This document shows, piece after piece, positions 4,895 to 6,772 of a DNA stretch of 6,772 nucleotides. The stretch is from the NCBI GenBank assembly GCA_949128015.1, contig CASBRC010000360.1, positions 1-6,772 on the forward strand, in the 5' to 3' direction. A model generated the notes under the pieces. It was given only the letters and a program-made list of their open reading frames with translations. It made no database searches and was not told where the DNA came from. Each line of letters opens with the position of its first letter. Position 1 is the stretch's first letter. The DNA is from Synechococcales cyanobacterium PMM_0003. GTDB lineage: Bacteria; Cyanobacteriota; Cyanobacteriia; Pseudanabaenales; Pseudanabaenaceae. The translations under genes and the position numbers were made by a program.

Positions 4895-6364
4895 TTATCG
4901 ACCACCAACGGTAATCGCATCGACCTTAATATGGGGCTGTCCAACCGTGACATAGATGCTGCCACTGACAGAGCCACAGAAACCTGCGGCAAGTTCGAGA
5001 TCGCGAGAACTCATGGAGATTTCTTGCATGATTTCTTTGGCATCACCGATTAGAGTCGCACCCTTGAGTGGTTTGGTGATTTTGCCATTTTCGATCAGAT
5101 AAGCTTCATCAACGGCAAAGTTAAATTGACCAGTAGGCAAGACACTGCCGCCGCCCATTTTTTTGCAATAGATACCTTTATCAACTGAGGCAAAGAGATC
5201 TTCTAAAGCAAAATTACCTGCACCAATATAAGTGTTTCGCATCCGACTAGCGGCGGCGTAGGCATAGCTTTGGCGACGACCGCTACCTGTACGTGGATGT
5301 CCTGTGCGTAACTCACCAGTGCGATCGCTAATAAAGTTTTTCAGGATGCCATTCTCAATCAAGAGAGTGCGTTGTGTGGGCATGCCTTCATCATCCATGT
5401 CGATCGTTCCAAAAGCTTCTTCAGAGCGACCTTCATCCCATGCAGTTAGATTCTCATGGGCGATTTTTTGACCTTTCATTTCCGCAAAGGGTGTAGTCTT
5501 TGCTTCGATACCAGTGGTTTCCAGTAAATGTCCACAAGCTTCATGGAAGATTACGCCACCAAACTGATTTGCCATGATGATCGGATAGGAGCCAGACTCG
5601 ACATAATCGGCATAGAGCATTTTGCCTGCGGCTTCCACGATTTCTTCAACTACGGGTTCATAGTTCCAATTACGGAGATAGCTGGGGTCACTCGTACCAC
5701 CAACGCGCTTACCAATTGATGAACGATTAGTACCATCAGCACAGAGGAGGTTAGATCCAATCGACTGAGTGAGGCGAATATCACGAGCAAATGTGCCATC
5801 ACTGGCGGCTACTAAGATTTCTTGCCAATCGCGGAAGTAGCCAGATCGCCTTGATTGGATATGTGTACCTTTTTTGGCGAGCATTTGATTTGCGCCGAGG
5901 AGAATATCTCCCATTTCCCGCATAGGACTACATTGACCGATCCAAGCTTCTTTACCCTTTTTAGTGGCATAGTCACGGAATAGCTCTAGATGAATAGAGG
6001 GAATAATCGAAGTTTGAGAAGGAAGTTGTAATCCCAAAATCGACAGAGCGCGTTCGAGGGCTGATTTTAGTCCTAAGAAAGTCAAATCATTCGTACTGAC
6101 ATAGCAATCAGCTTTACCCTTAAAAGCTCTAATCCCTGCTCCTGTAGATAGCCTTGGTGAGATGCTCGTAATCGTGTCATCTTCAGCAAGACAGCTAATG
6201 TAATTATTACGCTCTAAGAAAAACTCGACAAAATCGGCTCCTGCGGCGCGTCCAAGCCCTAACAAGATCGAGAGTGGGGCTTCCCATGTCTCGTCAAAGC
6301 GATCGCAAACGGGAGAATATTGCAGATTTGCTAGCTCTTTGGTTTGGAGCAGGTTACTAATCAT
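4895..6364 (-). CDS. tldD: TldD/PmbA-family metalloprotease, TldD type
   Basis: This 489-residue protein has the full TldD architecture. An N-terminal domain spans about residues 30-230. The zinc site HEACGH (274-279, HExxxH type) sits in [14 protein letters not shown]. The C-terminal domain has [14 protein letters not shown] with the family's conserved Cys at 463, followed by [11 protein letters not shown]. In E. coli, TldD pairs with TldE (PmbA) to form a heterodimeric cytosolic protease that degrades unfolded peptides, matures microcin B17 and processes the CcdA antitoxin. TldD carries the metal site and TldE does not, so the HExxxH motif identifies this as the TldD partner. No tldE is adjacent. 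The ATG at 6362-6364 is used, since the frame upstream has no other ATG before the TGA near 6409. No Shine-Dalgarno is seen. The length and motifs show no truncation. It is the first gene of the leftward block. Confidence 0.94.
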   Translation of the reverse strand: MISNLLQTKELANLQYSPVCDRFDETWEAPLSILLGLGRAAGADFVEFFLERNNYISCLAEDDTITSISPRLSTGAGIRAFKGKADCYVSTNDLTFLGLKSALERALSILGLQLPSQTSIIPSIHLELFRDYATKKGKEAWIGQCSPMREMGDILLGANQMLAKKGTHIQSRRSGYFRDWQEILVAASDGTFARDIRLTQSIGSNLLCADGTNRSSIGKRVGGTSDPSYLRNWNYEPVVEEIVEAAGKMLYADYVESGSYPIIMANQFGGVIFHEACGHLLETTGIEAKTTPFAEMKGQKIAHENLTAWDEGRSEEAFGTIDMDDEGMPTQRTLLIENGILKNFISDRTGELRTGHPRTGSGRRQSYAYAAASRMRNTYIGAGNFALEDLFASVDKGIYCKKMGGGSVLPTGQFNFAVDEAYLIENGKITKPLKGATLIGDAKEIMQEISMSSRDLELAAGFCGSVSGSIYVTVGQPHIKVDAITVGGR

Positions 6365-6481
6365 GATGTTGCGATATGGGTTGATTACTTCTGCCAGTTT
6401 AACAAATCAACTAACATCTCAATAAATTCAGGAATAATGCATTTGTACAATTTCTCAATAAATAGGGTAATACAGCGCTTT
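6365..6481. other. tldD upstream region, no gene
   Basis: This AT-rich stretch must hold the leftward tldD promoter if transcription starts locally, but no -35/-10 pair is convincing. Visible items are a ten-base direct repeat TCTCAATAAA at 6417-6426 and 6453-6462, 36 bp apart, and the eight-base palindrome TTGTACAA at 6443-6450. A mini-hairpin begins at 6473. A leftward 84-codon frame from 6639 crosses it but starts inside the inverted repeat and is not credited as a gene. Confidence 0.4.
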
Positions 6482-6487
6482 GCGCTG
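6473..6487. repeat. Mini-hairpin CAGCGC-TTT-GCGCTG at the edge of the large inverted repeat
   Basis: A six-pair perfect stem with a TTT loop lies here. Its first 14 bases are identical to 4104-4117. The right half (6482-6487) is also the left end of the visible large inverted repeat, whose partner bases reach the window end. Confidence 0.5.
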
Positions 6488-6497
6488 ACATGAAACC

Positions 6498-6548
6498 CAG
6501 AGAAATTTTTGAAAGTGCCGCGAAGCGGCACTTTCAAAAATTTCTCTG
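6498..6548. repeat. Nested hairpin, left copy, GAA loop
   Basis: Perfect 24-bp arms 6498-6521 and 6525-6548 surround the loop GAA. The core AATTTTTGAAAGTGCCGC is shared with 6707-6755 and, with four compensated changes, with 4134-4174. Confidence 0.85.
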
Positions 6549-6600
6549 TACCCTTTAAAGCCTCAATAAGCTGTAAGTAGGTGGACGTAATAAACAACCC

Positions 6601-6653
6601 AAAACCAAGAAGCTGTGGCGCACGCTGCGCGTGCGCCACAGCTTCTTGGTTTT
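6601..6653. repeat. Central hairpin of the large inverted repeat
   Basis: Arms 6601-6625 and 6629-6653 are perfectly complementary around TGC. The inner part AGCTGTGGCGCACG matches the hairpin at 3571-3611 except for one base pair changed in both arms (A-T there, G-C here) and one loop base. Confidence 0.85.
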
Positions 6654-6706
6654 TGGTTGTTTATTACGTCCACCTACTTACAGCTTATTGAGGCTTTAAA
6701 GGGTAT

Positions 6707-6755
6707 AGAGAAATTTTTGAAAGTGCCGCGAAGCGGCACTTTCAAAAATTTCTCT
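6707..6755. repeat. Nested hairpin, right copy, GAA loop
   Basis: Perfect 23-bp arms 6707-6729 and 6733-6755 surround the loop GAA. It is the mirror partner of 6498-6548 within the large inverted repeat, yet its loop reads GAA on the plus strand in both copies, whereas an inverted copy should read TTC. Confidence 0.85.
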
Positions 6756-6772
6756 GGGTTTCATGTCAGCGC

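Larger units (their letters stand above)
6482..6772. repeat. Large nested inverted repeat, arms of at least 144 bp, runs off the window
   Basis: Every base at position p from 6482 to 6625 faces position 13254 minus p. Of 144 positions, 139 are complementary with no insertion or deletion. The five exceptions are 6548/6706, 6600/6654 and the three loop bases 6522-6524 against 6730-6732. Three hairpins are nested within it: one in each arm (6498-6548 and 6707-6755) and one at the centre (6601-6653). Their families also occur singly at 4134-4174 and 3571-3611. The DNA or its RNA could fold as one long rod or as three separate hairpins. No transposase is present, so a non-autonomous (MITE-like) element or a segmental inverted duplication is possible. 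The right end is beyond the window. Confidence 0.9.

Noticed and set aside
6385..6639. Leftward 84-codon open frame across the inverted repeat
   Set aside because: It starts near the centre of the large palindrome, covers a nested hairpin and non-coding spacer, has no recognisable domain and no Shine-Dalgarno. It is best explained as an open frame by chance.
6482..6772. Insertion sequence or CRISPR array at the right end
   Set aside because: No transposase frame and no regularly spaced direct repeats are present. The structure is an inverted repeat with nested hairpins.

Overview
The window looks like chromosomal DNA of a gas-vacuolate cyanobacterium. At least 14 exact copies of the HIP1 octamer GCGATCGC occur in 6.8 kb, where about 0.1 would be expected by chance. 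The gene content (gvpK, a pentapeptide-repeat protein, a TldD-type protease, an ECF-like ATPase) also fits. A Pseudanabaena/Limnothrix-like source is a guess from the style of the intergenic palindromes, not a demonstrated assignment.

Layout: three genes read rightward: the 3' part of queG (1-843), a pentapeptide-repeat protein (942-2039), and larC in two frames (LarC1 2130-3041, LarC2 to 3547). Three genes read leftward: tldD (6364-4895), an ECF-type ABC ATPase (4795-4178) and gvpK (4068-3616). The two blocks converge between larC and gvpK. The last 408 bases (6365-6772) hold no convincing gene. They hold the tldD upstream region and a very large nested inverted repeat that runs off the window end.

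The genes do not form an obvious single pathway: tRNA queuosine synthesis (QueG), nickel-pincer cofactor synthesis (LarC), gas vesicle assembly (GvpK), transport energisation (ABC ATPase) and peptide or protein processing (TldD). Spacers between co-directional genes are all about 90-110 bp.

The unexplained signal is a system of long palindromes. Every gene junction in the window carries at least one, most with a three- to five-base loop between GC-rich inner stems. Copies at different loci differ by paired, compensating changes in both arms. Some overlap coding ends: the last codons and stop of queG, and the stop of larC2. One sits inside larC, directly after an A10 run at the point where the reading frame changes, and is read through in frame by LarC2. 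The right end combines two of these hairpin types into an inverted repeat with arms of at least 144 bp (139 of 144 positions complementary). The larC junction could be a programmed -1 frameshift or slippage site, a coupled ATGA start/stop, or a homopolymer sequencing error. The sequence alone does not decide between them.
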